This document shows positions 61,231 through 64,000 of a stretch of DNA of 64,000 bases, in pieces. Source of the stretch: Dichetophora obliterata (lineage: Eukaryota; Arthropoda; Insecta; Diptera; Sciomyzidae); NCBI GenBank assembly GCA_963920525.1, contig OY986439.1, positions 51,395,482 through 51,459,481 on the forward strand, written 5' to 3'. Within the stretch, counting starts at the first letter, position 1. Every line of letters starts with the position of its first letter. The translations under genes were made by a program, and so were the position numbers. The notes below the pieces were generated by a model, which worked only from the letters and a program-made list of their open reading frames with translations, was not told the DNA's origin and did not search any database.

Positions 61231-62875
61231 GATTTTAAATAAAATATTTTAGTCATTGCTTCTCCTGCATGTGTATAGAAGAATATGTCCTGCTCAAATC
61301 TAAAGCTTATCAAGATCTAAATTGTATGTTCATACTAAATAAAAGTATTTTTTAAGCATTTTAATTAAAGCTTTGTATTCTTATTCAACTTTGTTGTTAC
61401 TATTACTTAGTGAAATTTGCTAAGGAACACGATTAAGGTACTTTTAAGATCCTCGCTACTAAAAAGTCCTACTGAGGAAAATATTTGTAAAACAAATCAA
61501 AAAAATACATGAGAAGAGTGGTTGATTAGGAAGAATTGGGAATTGCTCCACCTTTTTTCTCCATGCACTTTTATTGGGCAAATAAATTCTTTACAAGCTT
61601 CTTTATGTTTTTATTTCTCATTTTAAACTATAATAGAAGTTCGAAATGACCTTACAATCTGCTCAATAAACTGAGTAATTAAAAAGTGAGATGCTACGAC
61701 TCTTACGACAAAACGGAGTATGAGGTTATGTTCTGGGTCGTGCTCCTCTACTACATACAAGCAGCGGTTCCTCCAATACATTAAAAAAATTCTAAACAGT
61801 AGCGCAGTGTAGTTACGCAGTTCAAATACTAAGAACTACAACTGTCTTTTTCCCAGAAATTGGAGATGAATTCGACCAAAAAATGCAGAAGATTAAACAT
61901 AATTACTGTCTTTAGTTCTTAGCATAACGATATCCCAAAGTGGTTAAATAAGAATCCTTAGAAACTTAACTATAATACTCTGTAATGGACCTCCTCCAAA
62001 ATTTCAGCATTAATTCAATCTCTAAATTACAAATATTTACAAGAACTTGCAAATTTTTATAGTGCTAATGTTGTTAATCGTTAATACTATTAAAAAAAAG
62101 GAAAGCCTTGATAGTTGTGGTCATGTGGCATGGGTCAACAAAGCGTGCGAGTGTAAATTAGTGGCATAAACAATGTATGCTCAATAATTAAATGTCACGC
62201 ATACGTCCTGTTGTACCAACAGCAAGAAGTCAACAAAGCGAAGCGTCAACAACGAGCGTACGAGTATGTGTAACGCTGATCACGTGACCGCAATATTTGC
62301 ATATTTTATCAACAGCATTCAAATGGTCAGCAACAAAACAAGCAATACAAGCACATAATCAGCACTTTACACAAACATAAAAAACACGCACGCACACAGT
62401 TGCAAGAGCTGGTATACACCGCCAATTGTGGTTAACCACAAGAAAACGTTTAACGCGTTCAAAACAACAGCAATAGCAGCAGCAGAAAGAAAAAATTAAA
62501 AGAGTTTGGAAAGAAAAAACATAGTTACAGCATAAAAACAACAACACACAGTTTTTGATGAGCTCGAACAAAATAAGTTATTGCCATGCCAGCACCCTGT
62601 GTGAACAACAAAAAAAGAAGCAAAATTAATTAGCATTCACTGAAGGATGGTTTTTGTGGTTGGCTAGCAGCAGCAGACATTTGAGGCATTAGCCAAGAGA
62701 ACTTGTACTCCAACACTCACGCATACTCACACACTTACTCATTCACTCACATATGCTAACATATGCGGCACACAGCTGCCATCAAACACTAATTACATGC
62801 AGCTTAACAAGCTCAAGTGTAGCTACGCCGATAGCAGTAAATTAATGCATAACATTATTTATCAACGATGCCCAA
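61231..62875. other. Unique AT-rich DNA
   Basis: No gene recognised. 62370-62400 and 62480-62580 are CA/GCA-rich. Confidence 0.5.
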
Positions 62876-63097
62876 ATGAGTGATGATGGCACATCATCAT
62901 CACAATCTCCAGCACTAACACCAACACCCACAACAGCATCGTCATCATCATCATCATCATCATCATCAACGCCAACACTATCTCGAGAGTGTTGTCTGAC
63001 ATACGCTGAATACGAAGCAAAAAATGAGCATCTAATTAGTTTTATGACTCTACTAATGGGTTTATTTAAACCAACACAGTTTGGGTCAAGCAGCTAG
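62876..63097 (+). CDS. Possible small ORF, unidentified
   Basis: 73 codons from an ATG in good fly start context (CCCAAATGAG). The first part is Ser/Thr/Pro-rich over a (TCA)n microsatellite (62940-62970). The second part, from SRECCLTYAEYEAKNEHL to GLFKP, is not low-complexity and ends SSS then TAG. No domain recognised. It could be a small protein, the 5' exon of a larger gene or chance. Confidence 0.25.
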   Translation: MSDDGTSSSQSPALTPTPTTASSSSSSSSSSTPTLSRECCLTYAEYEAKNEHLISFMTLLMGLFKPTQFGSSS

Positions 63098-64000
63098 ATT
63101 TTGAATTTAGGCCATAATTAATTATGCCTAAATTAATTTGTCGGCAAATATTGTCTCAGCTTAGCTGGCCATAAGGCTAAACTGTAACCAGAAGCGGCAA
63201 AGCAAAGAAATAACTCAATAAAAGCCTCTAAACACAGGATCACAACCATTAAAACAAAGAAAAGACGAGCCTGTTTTATTAGCTTGATTACGCAATCACT
63301 TAAGAACTCACGCTTATTGTCAATCACTCTCAATCACTTACTCTGGACAGCGTTGATGCCTCTGCTCTTTGACAAAGTGGCACACCAAGAAGAAGTTTTG
63401 GTTTTTTCAATAATTTTTTTCTTTTGGGAAAAAAAGAAGATAAACGATACGATATTCAAAGCAATGAAGAATAATTAGAAATGAAGAATTGCAGAAATGG
63501 CACAGATACACACAAACACACACACACACACACATGCACTGTCCTGGCTACTTGGCTGCTGTGGATGCTTCAGAGTGCTGTTGATGGGTGGCACAAGAAA
63601 TTGGGCGTAGTGCGGCACCAACTGGTCGAAGCCTTGCAACTTAATTGAAAATGAAAATTTCAGTAGCTGCATCCAGAGTCAACGCAGTGAATGTAGCCAA
63701 TTGCAAACTTGTGCTGCACACAGTCTCTGTGCTCAAGAATGAAGACAAAGTTTTTACACTGGCTACAAACAAAATAATTGAATATGAAACGCAGCCAAGT
63801 AACAGGAATTAAAAAGAGGTTTGAATGATTTTACTTTTTTTTCCTTTTCATTTTGTACAGCTTGTCTAAGCTTTGAATTTACTGCCAAGTTAAGAGTTTC
63901 TCTTGGTTGCTGTAGCAGCTGTTATTGTTGAGGGCGAAAAAAAAGAAGGAAAGAAAAAAATTGCGTTTAATGACGTTGAAAGATTTTGCCTCCTCTGTTG
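63098..64000. other. Unique DNA with (CA)n
   Basis: (CA)n at 63510-63534; otherwise nothing recognised. Confidence 0.5.

Overview
The window looks like a transposon-saturated, gene-poor stretch of a higher fly (Diptera, Brachycera) genome. The reasons are strong AT richness, abundant (CAA)n/(GTT)n, (CA)n and CTGTCCGT-type simple repeats, short introns with GTAAGT donors, and the mix of mobile elements: piggyBac, a Kolobok-type element, hAT, Harbinger-like, and Jockey/CR1/LOA-type non-LTR retrotransposons. A tephritid-like fly is my inference from the overall repeat style; no conserved host gene was found that would fix the species. Most of the sequence reads as intergenic or very large intronic DNA.

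Layout. 1-3700: unique AT-rich DNA with microsatellites and half of a foldback repeat. 3738-7368: a roughly 3.6-kb non-coding element (called E2 here) carrying secondary insertions. 7638-8142: piggyBac-like MITE. 8312-8711: tandem repeat, then a tRNA-derived SINE. 8990-10800: a fly dispersed repeat split by a 1.3-kb structured, GC-richer insertion. 11-15 kb: mostly unique, with one weak exon candidate. 15436-18501: composite inverted-repeat element. 19080-20821: decayed non-LTR retrotransposon. 20828-22060: a long palindrome. 22-27.8 kb: microsatellite-rich DNA and a hairpin element with a tRNA-like cassette in its loop. 27836-31134: a LOA/Jockey-type reverse transcriptase fragment interrupted by a nearly intact Kolobok-type DNA transposon (28063-30862). 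31490-33583 and 41587-46851: two inverted copies of another element (E1), the second of which carries the second copy of E2 (inverted relative to the first), itself carrying a hAT MITE. 37159-37745: a MITE packed with short palindromes. 38181-41570: a foldback element with three nested insertions. 48580-51058: a hairpin element beside a three-level nest. 51179-52710: a 125-bp satellite and a second non-LTR fragment. 53427-55655: inverted-repeat element built from about 170-bp modules. 57010-59866: a decayed piggyBac transposon with recognisable introns. 60-64 kb: a hairpin MITE, another dispersed repeat, microsatellites and one small unexplained ORF.

The elements do not form a pathway. What ties them together is stratigraphy: repeated families in opposite orientation serve as each other's empty-site controls, so several insertion junctions and target-site duplications (TTAA, TAA, 7-9 bp) can be read directly. 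The best coding features are the Kolobok-type transposase (one homopolymer frameshift from intact) and the broken piggyBac transposase. The least explained items are the 1.3-kb structured insertion (9164-10498), the tRNA-like cassette inside a hairpin element (24792-25039), the clustered-palindrome MITE (37159-37745), and the E1/E2 families.
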